Positions 34,443-47,513 of a stretch of 64,000 nt of DNA are shown here, in pieces. The notes under the pieces were generated by a model. It ran no database searches and was not told the DNA's origin. It saw nothing but the letters and a program-made list of their open reading frames with translations. Position numbers and translations under genes: made by a program. This stretch comes from Mycoemilia scoparia (lineage: Eukaryota > Kickxellomycota > Kickxellomycetes > Kickxellales > Kickxellaceae), in contig JANBPU010000015.1 in assembly GCA_027575805.1 (NCBI GenBank), positions 1-64,000 of the forward strand, written 5' to 3'. Each line of letters begins with the position of its first letter. Position 1 is the stretch's first letter.

Positions 34443-36260
34443 TTAACAAGCCCATTGACGAGAGGAGTCTCTCCTTGAAGCATTTTTAGTATAGTTTGCT
34501 GCAGCGCCACCATTTTTACGCTCTTTCCGATCAGCCTTGCCACTAGCACCAACATTGATATTAACCTTTGGTGGAACAGTGAATCCAAATGCCTTTGCAA
34601 TCTTTTGCAAATCCAAATGGTTGATGTTGAATATAGTTTTAAGCTGATATGAGGCATATGCTTGGAGGTAGGACCTATAGCCATCGCGAGCAGACTTGTT
34701 TAGATAATAGTTGCTCTCGATAAGTCTTTCGAGCTGGGCCTGTACATTGGCGATCTTGCTTGGTGGGAATTGATACTCATTGAGCGGAACCTTGGACTGT
34801 TTTAGGTAACGAAGGAAACCAAGCTCAGTGGGAAGCAAGAACATTAGAGACTTTCCGCGCCCACCAGCACGAGCAGTTCTGCCGACACGGTGAATATAGT
34901 CACGGGGATCATCAGGTGGATCGTACTGGATAATCCAGTCAACGGCAGGAATATCTAATCCACGAGCTGCTACATCCGTACACAAAAGGATTCCCTTCTC
35001 GGCGTTGATGAATTCAAAGAATGTGTTTGTGCGCTTCTGTTGTTTTTGTTTTCCGTGGAGATCGAGCACTGGCACATCGATATAATTTAGAAGTTCGGCA
35101 TGGTATTTGACAGAATTACATGATGAGAAGAACACAATGATCTTCTTTTTGAGATTTCTTTTGAGGAATGTGAATAGCAATAGGAAGCGCTTGTCAGATT
35201 CGCAGACTACGTATCCCTGTTCAAGTCCATCAGCAGTGGCTTTGTCTTTCTTCTCGTCGACATTGATGTATAGCGGTCCCTTCTTTAGAGAGATTCTGGC
35301 CAAGTCTTCGACCTTGGTGGTTTGTGTAGCAGAAAACAGAGATGTTTGACGTCCTTCGTTAGGGAGAATTCTTATAATGGCCTTCATTTCATCTTCGAAA
35401 CCGTTCTCTAGAATTCGATCGGCTTCGTCTATAACCAATGTCTTTAGGTTCTTGAAAACAAAGTCTTTGGTATTTTGAAGATGATCTAGTAGACGACCTG
35501 GTGTGGCAATCAAAAGGTTGACTCCCTTTCCAAGCTTATCTGCTTCAGCACGGCGATTGGCACCTCCCATTACAATGCCGAAAGTTTGTGAATGATGCTC
35601 AAGAAGCTCCTTGGCCACACCAAAGATTTGGAGAGCAAGCTCACGAGTTGGTGAAATTACAATGACACCAGTTCCATTACGGGGTTTGAATCTCATTTTG
35701 GCCAACATCTCAATGGCGGGGATAAGGAAAGCCAATGTTTTTCCTGATCCAGTTTTGGCGGCTCCAAGGACATCACGACCTGCCATTAGAGGGCCAATAG
35801 TCCTGGCCTGAATCTCAGTCATTGTCTTGAAGCCCATTCCATTAATCGCCTTCTGGGTCTGCTCGGTGATTGGTAATGATGCAAATTCACGGTTTTGCCA
35901 GTTGGCGCTGTTAATATCTTGCGATAATTTTTGCTTTTTGTTTGAGGGCTCAGATTCATCTTCTTCGCCATCATCTTGTTCTTCATTTTCTTCATCTTGA
36001 CCATCGGAGGATTCTTCATCTTGGCTATCAGATTCTTCAACCTCAGATAATTCTTCATTTACGTTATTTTCATCTGATCCATCATCACTGCTCTCTTCTT
36101 CCTGCTTGACTATTTTCTTGCTCTCGATTTCTTGTTCGGGCTTATTCTGAGCCTTGGAGCTTCCTCTCCGCTTTCTCTTTTCTTTAAGCACTGTGGTTGT
36201 GGTTGTGGCTGTAGAAGCAGCAGCAGCGGCAACAGGCACTGCGCGTGACTTTTTTCCCAT
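34443..36260 (-). CDS. ATP-dependent RNA helicase HAS1 (DDX18-like)
   Basis: A 605-residue DEAD-box protein, single exon, ATG 36260 ([10 protein letters not shown]). The first 115 residues are a basic then strongly acidic Ser/Glu/Asp tail. Core motifs in order: Q-motif region [14 protein letters not shown] with GFKTMTEIQ (126-151), motif [10 protein letters not shown] (167-175), PTRELA (204-209), TPGR (253-256), DEAD (278-281), SAT (310-312), then the C-terminal RecA lobe with [16 protein letters not shown] and [10 protein letters not shown]. The sequences [20 protein letters not shown] and [24 protein letters not shown] C-terminal block are characteristic of HAS1/DDX18. By family it is a nucleolar helicase needed for both 40S and 60S precursor maturation, including snoRNA release. 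It is divergent with RRP12, with 451 bp between the start codons. Confidence 0.93.
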   Translation of the reverse strand: MGKKSRAVPVAAAAASTATTTTTVLKEKRKRRGSSKAQNKPEQEIESKKIVKQEEESSDDGSDENNVNEELSEVEESDSQDEESSDGQDEENEEQDDGEEDESEPSNKKQKLSQDINSANWQNREFASLPITEQTQKAINGMGFKTMTEIQARTIGPLMAGRDVLGAAKTGSGKTLAFLIPAIEMLAKMRFKPRNGTGVIVISPTRELALQIFGVAKELLEHHSQTFGIVMGGANRRAEADKLGKGVNLLIATPGRLLDHLQNTKDFVFKNLKTLVIDEADRILENGFEDEMKAIIRILPNEGRQTSLFSATQTTKVEDLARISLKKGPLYINVDEKKDKATADGLEQGYVVCESDKRFLLLFTFLKRNLKKKIIVFFSSCNSVKYHAELLNYIDVPVLDLHGKQKQQKRTNTFFEFINAEKGILLCTDVAARGLDIPAVDWIIQYDPPDDPRDYIHRVGRTARAGGRGKSLMFLLPTELGFLRYLKQSKVPLNEYQFPPSKIANVQAQLERLIESNYYLNKSARDGYRSYLQAYASYQLKTIFNINHLDLQKIAKAFGFTVPPKVNINVGASGKADRKERKNGGAAANYTKNASRRDSSRQWAC

Positions 36261-36711
36261 TTTTAATAATACCTCAACAATTCAAAGAGACGCAAGGTAT
36301 AGTAATATATATATATAATAATTGTAACAAAAAAGAAAACGAGAGAAACCTTTGGTCAAAATCTTTATTGTGCACTACAATTGCTTTGCAAAACCAAACC
36401 ACTTCTACTATCACTAGTGATCATTAGTATTATGCTAGTATGTTTGTACAGTGCTTGTAACTGACTAGTAGTAAAGAAAAAAAAGTTTTTTGATCATCAA
36501 ACATCTCAATTATGAGTGATTTGATCAGATCCGTTTAGAAACTTTTTGGCTTTTTTCTCTTTTAAAAAAGATTTGGCATAACATCATGGAGACAACCACA
36601 GCAAACCAAGGCATACCAAATCAAATACTCCAATAATAAAAGTCCAAACTAACTGGGCGCTCAAAGTTTTTTCTCGTTTCTGGCTTTATTGTTACTATTT
36701 GAATATTAAAA
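36261..36711. promoter_or_regulatory. Shared divergent promoter region of HAS1 and RRP12
   Basis: The 451 bp between two head-to-head start codons must hold both promoters. It is AT-rich with several A/T-runs (agaaaaaaaagttttttg near 36475, cttttaaaaaag near 36560). I see no sequence that I can firmly name as a ribosome-biogenesis control element. Shared control is an inference from geometry and function. Confidence 0.5.
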
Positions 36712-39700
36712 ATGGCCTCGTTACAAATTCAGCTAGGGAAAATTCGTAGGCATGTCAATTCCAGTTTGGCTAGCCAACAGCAGGTAAATATCACTACCAC
36801 AAACAACAATAGATGCGAAAATACCACTATTATGTGTATGGCAGGCTTTAGGCAACAATATAAAGTAAATACCCACCTTTGTCGATCAATATTTAAACTT
36901 GCTCATGTACTATATGTAAATACAGGTTGCTGGCACTCTCTATGCTATTGAAGAGGTATGTATTTTATCCAAATTCAATCAATATTGTTATAAATAACCA
37001 AATTAATCCAGTCATTATCAACTATTGCATACATATCTTACTATAAACACATGCATATAAAAATGAATAGACTCTAAAAGAACAAGGCAATAAACCCACC
37101 CCGGCATCGTATTTCGCATCACTGCTGACCTTACTAGAACAACAACAGGATTACGAGAACGGACTCCAAGAGCCCATTCTTTATCTCTTGGCAATAATTC
37201 TACCATTTACACCACAACCCATATTGCGAGCAAAATTCACATCAATCATGGGAATTCTCTCATCTTCAATCGACATGAGTCAAGCCGAAGCACCAGTCAT
37301 CAAGTCCGTCATAAAAATCCTTGAAACATTGCTTGTGAATCTTGATCCCAACGGCTGGAACCAAACCATTGCTTCAAAATCTTTCCAATCCATTTTGATT
37401 CTTGCCACAGATCCTCGCCCAAAGGTTCGCAAAACTGCCCAAGACGCAGCTGCTGAGATTATGGTCCATCCACCACTTCCACTTAAACATCATCCAGTAT
37501 CAAATACTCTGGCTACTTTCTGTTTGAAGAGTTTAAAGAGCGCTGGTCCAAAAGATTCGCAGGCATTGATCCATTTGCTTCAACTTATCAAGATCACGGT
37601 TCCCGGATGGTCAAGAGAACAGCTGACTGAGCTGTGTGACCCTCTTATCCAATTACCAAAGCTCAACAGCAGCTTTATCACTACCGCTGCTTTTGATACA
37701 TTTGGTGCTATTTTCGAACATGCTAGTGCCAATTTTGATTCCAAGCAGATCGAATCGCTTTTGAGTATTATTGTTGATATGAAACCAAACATCAATGATG
37801 CTGCACTCAGTTCATCTTGGCATAAGATCATTTCTCATGGATATACTGCTTACGCGAAGGAAAATCCGAAGACTTGTTTTGAGACAATGGCTACTATTTT
37901 CGAAGTTATATTCAGCGATCTTGAACTCGGAAAGCCTGCTGCTCAGCAGTCGGCTGCTAACACTCTTCGTGTATTGCTGTTTAAATGCATCCCCAAATCT
38001 GGAAGCAAGATCGAACTTGATCAGAACGTTGTTTTACGATTGATAAAGACTTTGACTAGCGGTCTTGGTTATCGATTCAAAAATGTGTGGCCAGTTGTGC
38101 TTTTACTTGTAGCCGTTACATTTGAATCTTTAGGCAGACGGTCATTGCCAGCTATGATCTCCTTGCTTGAATTGATTTCTTCAATGAGAATGGAGTCAGA
38201 TTTCGAGTTCAAGGCTGAGGCTGATGCTACACTTGGTGCTGCTGTTAGCGCCATTGGCCCTGAAGAGTTCCTTAAGGTACTCCCACTTAATATCGAAGCC
38301 GTTACTGGAAAAGTCAAAGATGCTGTTGGCCGTGCCTGGCTACTTCCCCTGATGAAGGGATATATCCACAATACACCATTGTCATATTTCAAAGAGTCCC
38401 TGCTTCCAATTGCAGATAATCTAACAGTTAAGGGTGACGAATTCAAGGCCAAGAATAGACTTACTGAGTCACGCATTTTCGAGGCATTGACCCAACAGAT
38501 ATGGGCACTATTTTCTGGATTCTGTGACGCTCCAATTGATATAGTTACCGAATTTGATGAAGACTTTGCTGCTCGCTTGGGTGCTGAGATCCATGAGACT
38601 CCACATATTCGTCCTTATGTATGTACAGGATTGCAAAGATTGGTTCAGAATATTTGCAAAATTGCCCATTCTAATAACCAAGACAAAATGGATGATGATG
38701 ATGATGATAATGAAAATATTATGAAATATGAGCAAGCCAACAAAGCCAAGGTTCACATTTCCCAGTTTTCTCCAAACTTTTTGTTGGTTCTGTTCAATGT
38801 CTTTTCACAGACTGCTGCACCATCCAGAGGCTACCTATTTGATACTATCCAGACTCTTCTTTTGGTTACACCAAAGAATGAGATCAACTCAGCATTCGAG
38901 CGTGTCCATGGAATGTTTACTGGATCCTTGTCTAGCCACGTACCACCAACTTCCGAACAACAGACCAAGCTATATATAGAATCAAACCCACCCCCAGTTG
39001 CTCACACAATGTTGGATCTTTTGATCTCGATGGTAAATGCTGTTGATCGCGAACAGGCTGACAAATTTATTTCCAGCATTTTGCCATTGATCAAGCAAGA
39101 GGAAGACCATACCCTGCAAAAGAAGGCATACAAGGCTCTGTACAGATTGTGTGATGCAACTGAACAAAGTGAGACAGTTCGTATTTCCATACGCAAAGCA
39201 TTGCTACCTACACTTATCCCAGCTTTAACTGAAGCCACCGAATCTACTGTATCTGGATCTAAGCGCGAGAGATTGGCTCTTTTGGCCTTACTGGTTAAGG
39301 TTTTGCCATCCAGGGAGCTTCACATTATTCCATCTCTGCTTTCAGAGGCTATAATCAGTACTAAAGAAGTCAACGAAAAGGCAAGAATTGCTGCCTTTGA
39401 TCTTCTCTTGTCACTTGGCCACAAGATGCAAGAAGGTGGTGTTGTCGATACATCTAAGCTCGTTCAGGCCGAAGGAGAGGAAATTGAAGCTGATGAAGAT
39501 AGTAAAAAGCAGGCCTCATTGGAAGAATTTTTCAAGATGGCTTTGGCTGGTCTTGCAGCTACAACTCAACATATGATCAGTGCAACCATCACTGCACTTG
39601 CCAGATTAATGTTTGAATTCCATACCCAACTCCGCAAGGAGTTCATGGTAGAGCTACTAGACACCACATTATTATTTGTTAACACTAATAGCCGCGAGAT

Positions 39701-40856
39701 CGCAAAATCATCCTTGGGATTCGTCAAGGTTGCTGTTGTCGCATTACCCAATGAGACACTTGCGCCATTCTTACAGAAGCTAGTTCATGGTGTTTTGAAG
39801 TGGTCTAATGAACACAAGAACAGACTAAAGACCAATGCTCGTCATATAATTGAGAGACTGGTTCGTAGATTTGGTATTGATAAGATCAGCAGGGTTACTC
39901 CCGAGGAACATGCCAAGCTCATCAACAATATTCGTAAACGCAAATTGCGTTCTGAAAAGAAGGCTGAAGAAAGGACCAACAGAAATGCTGCAGTTGGTGG
40001 CGAAGGGTTTGATGATGACCTTGAGAAACTTGCCGTTCCAAGTGGGAGGAAGAGCAAGTTTGGAGATGCATATCAGGATGCCCTTTATGGAAGTGAAAGC
40101 GAGATTAGCGATTCTGAGAATGAAGATGGGGGTGACAGTGATAGTATGCAAGTCGACAACAATAATGGTGGTAAAGCAAGCCATGCATCGTCAAAGGGCA
40201 ATGCCAGAAAGCAAAAGGGCTCAAAGAAGCAAAATCAGTTGATTCATGAAGATCCATGGATTCATGAGGACGCCAGTGGACCATTGGACTTTTTGGATCA
40301 TCGCGCCTTCTCCCATATGTCGACAGCCAAGCCTTCCGAGAAGCCCAAGTCAAGGTCTTTGGCCAAGGAGTTTAAGGTTAAGGATGGTCGTCTGGTTATT
40401 GAGGAAGAGAGTGATTCCGACTCTGATGCTGGTGATAAACAAAAACAAAATACTGCTGTTGTTGCTGGCGAAGAGGACCCTGACTACTACCGCCAGATGG
40501 TTAGATCCAAGGATGGATTCACACGCAGCCAAGGTAACAAGATCAAATTTAACAAACGCAAGTCAGGTGAGTTCGATAATGACGATGATGAGGATGAGGA
40601 TTCTATGCAGGTTGAGAATGCTGGTGGACAGAGAGGAAAAAAGAACAAGAACCAGAGAGGTGGCCCGCACGCTGTCGGCAAAGAATATAAAGCCAAGGGC
40701 GCCAAGGGCGATGTTTTGAAGAAGGGCAGGTTTGAACCATATGCTTACATTCCACTTAACCCATCAAAGGTTGGGTCTAGACAAAAGAACCTAGGCATCA
40801 AAAACACATCGAAACGCGAAAAGAGAAGGTCAGCCCATGGTGGAGGACGAGCTTAA
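36712..40856 (+). CDS. RRP12 (pre-40S export and maturation factor)
   Basis: Three exons: 36712-36783, 36926-36955 and 37071-40856, total 1,295 residues. The second is a 30-nt micro-exon (VAGTLYAIEE). The first two give the conserved N-terminus LGKIRRHVNSSLASQQQ-VAGTLYAIEE, continuing KPTPASYFASLLTLL in exon 3, so short first exons are needed for a complete protein. The body is helical ARM/HEAT-like repeats with the NUC173-type region. Near the C-terminal third the family signature HIIERLVRRFGIDKISRVTP and KLINNIRKRKLRSEKKA appears, followed by acidic and Lys-rich stretches (nt 40090-40720) and a basic tail (KREKRRSAHGGGRA). By family RRP12 is a karyopherin-like nucleolar/nuclear protein that binds pre-40S particles, Ran and nucleoporins and assists subunit export. 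Donors are GTAAAT and GTATGT; acceptors are ACAG and ATAG. Confidence 0.93.
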
Positions 40857-43000
40857 ATTGCGCGATCGGTGATAACAAAACAAATACTACCATTATTATC
40901 TATTATTTATTATCAAGCTACAGTGTTAGTTGTAGTGGTTTGGATTTTACTACTGCCAATTTTTTATACAACAAACATTTTTAAAGCTTTACTATAACAA
41001 CATGACAAATCAGAGTATAAAATCTTAAAACACAGCTCTGCGACTCTTTGCTTTTTCAAGCAAAAAACTGGTTTGAAATGTTTTCGTTTTATGAAAGATG
41101 AAATCTCCCATGATATTATTGTGTGAACCATTATCTCACCTCTGCTACATCACAATTGTGAGCTGATATTGTGAAGTCTGCGACCAATGCGAGCATGCGA
41201 GGTTTTTGGCGTGGGACCACCACATGACAGGGATGTGGCTAGGAGAAACAGTATCGCCCTTTTCTATTGCCTCGATGTGGTGCCTATATGGGCAATAATT
41301 TTTGAAGGGTGAAAGTTCACTAGTAAAACTGGACATCCATTTGGCTGTGATTCTCCTATAATCACTGGTCCCCAAAATTCACCCTTCAAAAATTATTGCC
41401 CATATGGCCTGCCACTGACTACGTTTTGAAATCTATGAATCTCCCTTTGGCTGCGGCTTCTTTGTATGAATGTGTGAGCAAGTCATATCAAGAGACAAAA
41501 GCATCTCTTTTAAGCGGCTTTTTAATAGGTCGGCAGCTTTCCCATGAGCAGCAGGTCCTAATGGCCAAGCAGAAGCAAAAGCAGGGACAACAGTATTGTG
41601 GTAAATAAAAAGTAGGTCACCACCACCACCATCATCATCATCCCCAACAGAGAAAACAACCTACGGCTGTGTATTCCTTTTATAAAAGAACGAAAGCCTT
41701 TTTAAGCAGCTGTTTTTTGGGTCGTGGGGACTGCAAACGCATGCGTATATGTCGAGGAGCGGAGGCTGGTGGAAGCATTTGATAATGGGCAGGCAGGCGC
41801 TGTGATCCTGGCTGAATAATGGGCCTGTTCCTGGGGCCAAATGTCCAAAGACCAGACACAGTCAGAGCGAGCTTTGTTTGAACTAAATCATAGTTTGAGC
41901 CTTGCATGGGCATAGTGGGAGCGGTCTCTAAACCACAGTGCATACGGGCCTGGCAGAACAACGGCTTTAGGCCACTTGAAGTCTATTTTCGCCTGAAGCA
42001 ATGAGAAAATGGCAGTGTTGGATGGGGATTTGTTGAAGCCAGTGTGGATGCAACTGTAAATGCCAAATAGGCAGGACATAGTAACTTTGTGTGCATGGGT
42101 ATTTCTTCCCAGTGGATGGAAGTTGGCTGGCCAATAGGATTGGCTGAGTTATTTGTGGCTGCAGCTTGGTCGAGAAAGGAGAGGAAAGTGACGGCCAGTG
42201 AGGGCCAGAGAGAAAGCGCTAATGCCTCGTTTCACCCCACTTAGCTTATTCACTTCTTGATTCTCTATGCCTTGCGTCGCTATTCGCGTTTTTGTCGCAA
42301 ACTTTATACTACTTATTCTTTTATTTAAATCGCTTGAAGCGCTTGCAGGTGTCTCCCACTCTTTTTGCGTGCTTGTGTACTATTTATATTCTTTGCGTAT
42401 CTATATTCACGCCTTTTGGGGCTCTGTATTTCTTAATATTAATATTTCAGCTTTTGGTTTGACTTGGAAGTCTCTGCTAATATTCCTGCCTCTAACTTGC
42501 TTTCCTTTATATCTATCCTCCCATTTCTGGCTCCCATATACACAAACATAAGAATACACGCATACATATATACACTCACTTGTACTTTTTCCCAGCACTG
42601 CGATATTACAAACAGTAGTAGTGTTTCTTCTAAGCAAAGAGAATCACTATTATCAACCCATTTAATCCAGAAAGCGAGAGGGCTTCTATTTCATCAAGGC
42701 CGTTTCGACCCACTCTGCCGCTCCATTTATCTGCCCATTATCAATTTGACCGCATGTGCTTTTGGCCTCCCCTGCTCCACATTTCTCCCACATACACTGT
42801 TATCGAAAAAAGCACTGGCCAAGAGCCTTACTAGCAGGATATACCTTCGCGCACGCAGCACGCTCCACCTCACGCTTTAGAACGACCAACAGACGCGTGC
42901 TATTCGTACATACAATCCTAATTTTGCTCATCCGAGCTCCTTTTGCAATTTCCCATTCCCTAATTTCTGCCGTGAAAAGTCAAATCTGTAATTATACTAA
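40857..43000. other. Long upstream region of the PtaB-like gene, with a MITE
   Basis: No gene recognised in 2.1 kb. It includes MITE copy 3 (41289-41402). A (CAC/CAT) run is at about 41619-41642. From about 42230 to 43000 a pyrimidine-rich plus strand resembles the leaders of the tyrosinase and ArfGEF genes; several short ATG frames (e.g. 42267-42551) lie in it and would act as upstream ORFs if transcribed. Confidence 0.5.
41289..41402. mobile_element. MITE, copy 3 (near-perfect terminal inverted repeats, TA flanks)
   Basis: The ends TGGGCAATAATTTTTGAAGG and CCTTCAAAAATTATTGCCCA are exact inverted repeats, extending to about 26 bp, with TA on each side (41287-88, 41403-04). At 114 bp, with no coding capacity, it is inserted in the opposite orientation to copies 1 and 2. 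The intact ends make it the youngest copy here. Short size, TA duplication and TIRs fit a non-autonomous Tc1/mariner-like or similar DNA transposon derivative. Confidence 0.9.
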
Positions 43001-44236
43001 ATGTCACAGCCTGTTCCGCACCAGAATAACCCTTCTGGCTCAGTGGGTGTCAATATGGTTCAAGGAAACACACCGATGCCCAATCCAGGCCTGGGATCGC
43101 CACAGGCAAACTATTCGATGCTAGTCAATCCCGCGTTTTCTGCCGCTGGGATGAATGCTCAGAACAACCCTGCTGCCTTTAACCCATTCCAACAGCAACT
43201 GTTTCAGCAGCATATGGCTATGGCTGGTATGCGGCCGCAGAACCCTGGTATGATCCCTATGCAAAGCCACCCTCAAGGAATGATGACTTCCGGTGCTGGT
43301 GCTGTGGTAAGCAATCCTATTAATGCAGGATCTGCCGCCACCGGTGCTATCAGCACTCCATCAAACGTAGCAAACAATATCAACAGCGCTATGTCTGCCC
43401 AAAATACAATGAATAAGCCCCAAGCAGTGCAGTTTTCTCAGGCCTCCCAGGTTAACATGATTAATGCGTCCCAAAAGCAAATCCCATTACATAATCCTAC
43501 ATCCGTTCCTACTAATAGACCAGCACCCCAACAACCACAACCCCAGACGCAACAACAGCAGCAACAGCAACAGCAACAACAACAACAACAACAACAACAC
43601 CAGCAGCAAATGAACATAGCTCAACGCAATACTCTACTGCAATTCTTTAGTCAAAATGGTGCTATGAATAACCCGGCTGCTTTACAACAGCTACAGAGTA
43701 TGGGCATAACTCCAGCTCAGATCGAGGCATTTATGAGGAATTCTCAAGTAATGTCGCAGGCTGGCATGGGGATCCGGCCACAAAATATGACTGCTCAGCA
43801 ACAGCTGCAATTGCAGCAACACCAACAACAGTTACAACAGCAGCAAATGAACGGGATACAACAAGTGCGACCAGGAATGCAGCAGATTCCGCCTGGTTTT
43901 CATCAAAATCATGCTCAATTTATGCAGATGAGACAGTTGCAACTGCAACGCCAGCAGCAGGCACAAATGCAATCTCAAAATTCTCAAGGACCCAGACCAG
44001 AAAACATGGCTAATCCAGCCCAGCAAGGTATGAGCCAAGTAGCTGATCCAAGTATTGCAAGCTCGCAGGCGGCTCTTTTGAATGATTTGCAACGGCAACA
44101 ACAACAGCAACAAAAGATGTTTTACTCTGGTATTCGACCAGGATTAAATGGCCAGCAGATGTTGTCCCCGACAGTTGCTCCAGCAAATACTGCCAATAAT
44201 AATCACCAGAAACTCACAAATCCCCAATTGCAACTT

Positions 44237-44271
<35 letters not shown>

Positions 44272-46831
44272 ACAACAACAACAACTGCAACAACCTGGAC
44301 GGTCTCAACAACAACCATCTGCTCCACTCCAGGGCCAAGCTAATCCCGACATATCTGCACTACAACGTGCAAACTCACAACCCCCAAATGTTGGATCTCC
44401 TGCAGTCCGTTCATCACAGCCACCGCCACAACAGCAACAGCACATAATGTTACACCAAGCATCACGGCCAGGAAGCCAGCCTCCTGTCCCAATGAGTATG
44501 CAACCTCAGAATACGCCTGGGCTGTCTTCACCACCACCAAGGCCATCGTCTGTAAACATCGGTGCTGCAAATATTCAGTCACCCTTAGTACAAAATGCCG
44601 CCCCCCATCAGAATCATCCAGGAGCAGACAAATCGATGGTTTCGCCTCCACAAAACTTTAGTGCTGGGATGACTGCTACGCATGGCCTACTTAGCCGACA
44701 ACAATCTGTTGGTGCCAATTTACCACCAAAACCACCGCAGTCACAAGGTATCAATGAACAAAGGCCAATACAAGCCAACATTACAGGTCAACAACAACAA
44801 CAACAGCAGCAGCAGCAGCAACAACAACAACAATTAAATAACCTTAATACCCAGCCCGCTAGTGCTGCTGCACAGCCATTCAATAACAGTATTGGACCCA
44901 TTCCACAGATTCCAACAATACATCAAATGCACCCATTGATATTTTATAGCTTATATAGAGTAATTGAATATTTCGAAAACTTTGACGGAAAGTTTGGGCA
45001 AAATCAAAAGCAACTCGAGTACTGGGAGAGGTTATTAAAGGCCTGGCACGTTGACGATTCTTTGATACAGTATTGTTTGACTAACATTCAAGATGGAACA
45101 ACCTCAACGTTTCAACTTACATCGAGCACGGCTGCAAAATTCTACCATTCACTGTATTCGGAGGGTGATCTTGTATCCTTTAGTTTTGATCTAGGCAAAC
45201 CACAGCCAAAAGTATTAAATAGCACGGGCGTTGTTATTGGCTTTGAAAATACCAAGGCCATTTTCAAGTATGGTGCTGGAAATGTTGTTTATATTCCAGG
45301 ATCATTGACAGTTTCCTTTGACTCGGCCCTTAATATCACGTCATTTGTGTTTGATGGCAAAAAGCATACTGAACATGTCGCGATTCCATTCACTTTAGAT
45401 CCTGATCAAAGTGGCAGTATCGAATCCCAAGGACAAGATGGAGCCGGTGAACAACAAGGTAACGATAAAGGTGCAGCTAAAGATCAGTCACGGAAAAAGC
45501 GGCGGAAGGGTACAGCATCTGGAGATTCATCTGATGGATCTCTACAAGTATCCTATAAGCAGATAGCCGGTCCATATGGTCTTCCTGAGCCAGCTATACA
45601 GCAACTGCACTTCTGCAACACGTTTTATCAGTTACGCGATCTGATTCACATGACAAATGAGAATGGATCAAGCCCGCAGGAATTCATAAATTACCTGATG
45701 CAGATGGGGTCACAGCAGGCCAGCGTGTCTATTCCTGCATCGGTTATACATTCTAATGTTCCAGCAGCATCTGCACCTGAAAAGAAGGATAATAAGGTTG
45801 CATCTAATGAGAAGTCAGGAAAGAAAGCCAAAAATGCCTCACAAGGTGCAAAGGAATCGCCGTCTACAAAAAACAAGCGAAATAGCCAGCAGCAGCCCAA
45901 TCTTAGTTCGCCACAGATGCAAAATGCACAGCGGACTCCAATGTCGCCTGCAAGCACTATGGGTGTTATTAGTAGTCCACATATTACTCATAACTCTGTT
46001 CAAAACCGAATGTCATCTCCACAAGCCAACATGGCGGCTGTTGTACATGCCAATCTTTTAAACCAACAGCAGCAGCAGCAACAGCAGCAACAGCAACAAC
46101 AACTTCGTGCAAATGCGGCTAACATGGGGATGCCCTTAGGACATAGCCAGAGCGAAGCAATGATGAATTTTCTGGTTGCAAGTCAAAATGCAACCCCTCC
46201 AATGTCATCAGCGTCAATCTCAACTTCTCTTAATAATGCCATGTTGACTTCACAAGCATTTGCGATGATTGCTGGTGCGGGGAATGGTCAGTTCATGATG
46301 CCAACTGGTATGCCAAACAGCTCGACGTTTCCACCAAACTTCCTCAACAACCACTCACCAAATGTGAATGTATCAAGGCCTCCATCAGCAGCATCGGGTA
46401 GGATGGATTTATCAGGGAATACACCAACACCTGGACCCACACCAAATATGGCCCCAGCTTCAGTGGCCACACCCAATGGTGCCAATTCATTGACACCATC
46501 AAGTGGTTTGTCAGCATCAGTATCACAGCCTGGTATTCCATCATCACTATCCAATGGGACGTTTTCGATTATAGGCCAAAGCCCATCGGTCTCATCAAGC
46601 TTTTCTGAAGTACTTTTAGACAATAATCTTAATGGCGGAGGAGGTAATAATACACCACAAGGTGTTGCTAAATCGATGGTATCGAATAATTCAATGATGT
46701 CTACTTCAGCGGGTGGAAACAATGCCATATCAATAAATAACTCCAACATTAATACCAGTACAGCCACCTCTGCCAATAACAGCAATAATATTCAGACACA
46801 AATGATGTCGCCTTCTCCTATTACCCGATAA
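43001..46831 (+). CDS. LIM-domain-binding co-regulator (PtaB/Adn1/Mfg1-like)
   Basis: A 1,276-residue Gln-rich protein, ATG 43001. The first 640 residues are Gln/Asn/Pro/Met-rich with polyGln tracts at nt 43549-43600, 44238-44290 and 44793-44835. A conserved domain spans nt 44925-45700: HPLIFYSLYRVIEYFENFDG, QLEYWERLLKAWHVDDSLIQ, then a beta-rich stretch (FQLTSSTAAKFYHSLY, GDLVSFSFDL) and a basic segment (RKKRRKGTASGD), followed by GPYGLPEPAIQQLHFCNTFYQLRDL. This layout matches the LIM-binding/SEUSS family found in fungi as PtaB, Adn1 or Mfg1. By family it is a nuclear adaptor that joins LisH-type regulators (Flo8/Som1) to control adhesion and development. The C-terminal 380 residues are Ser/Asn/Gln/Met-rich with another polyGln (nt 46063-46100). 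Exact orthology is not certain. Confidence 0.78.
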
Positions 46832-47513
46832 TATAATAACTGATTTTAATCTCTCAGCCTTCTCTATAAATTACCTTATTATTATTATTATTATTATTTT
46901 TGCTACTACTACTTCTATATTTATTTATATGTGTCTGTCCTTTTTATTATAAACCGTTACAACAACGGCATTTGTGTTTCTTTTTTTTGATAAAAATCCA
47001 CTACTCCCTTCTTTTCCTCTGATCTGTCGCCGTCGCCATAGTAGCCTTAGTTGTCATTGCCATTGTGTTTTCTGTGTTTGCCTGTTTTCTTTTTTATATT
47101 CATATCTATTTCTACACCTTTTTGATTATCACTATAATTTCATTTGCATTCACATCTACAACATAACCATATTTACGGTCGATGCCTTTAAAAGAAATCA
47201 GGTTTTTAAAAGAAAGTAATGATCATTTTAGACTTTTTTTCATAAGTAATTTTAAACTTTTGGATTACTTAATAATCATATGCGTGTTAAAATTTGGCTT
47301 ATCTAATCTGGACTAGTATGCAGTTTCATGTGAGAGGTACACATATACACACACACATTTTCTATTCTACTTTATTCTATAAAGAAATTTCAAATATAAT
47401 AAAGATCTAATAATAACAATGATAATGACTACTAAAGCTAAGGAGAAAAAAAATAACAAAATATGAACGAAAAATCAACAACCATGAGTTACTGGCGCTA
47501 TCAAAAAATATTT
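46832..47513. other. Convergent 3' spacer
   Basis: AT-rich spacer with an ATT repeat at about 46878-46900 and pyrimidine runs. Polyadenylation-like aataaa is near 47398. No gene is recognised. Confidence 0.55.

Noticed and set aside
22570..46100. CAA/CAG tracts as possible independent repeats or CRISPR-like arrays
   Set aside because: They lie in frame inside Gln-rich proteins (GCP2, bHLH, PtaB-like). There is no repeat-spacer pattern anywhere in the window.
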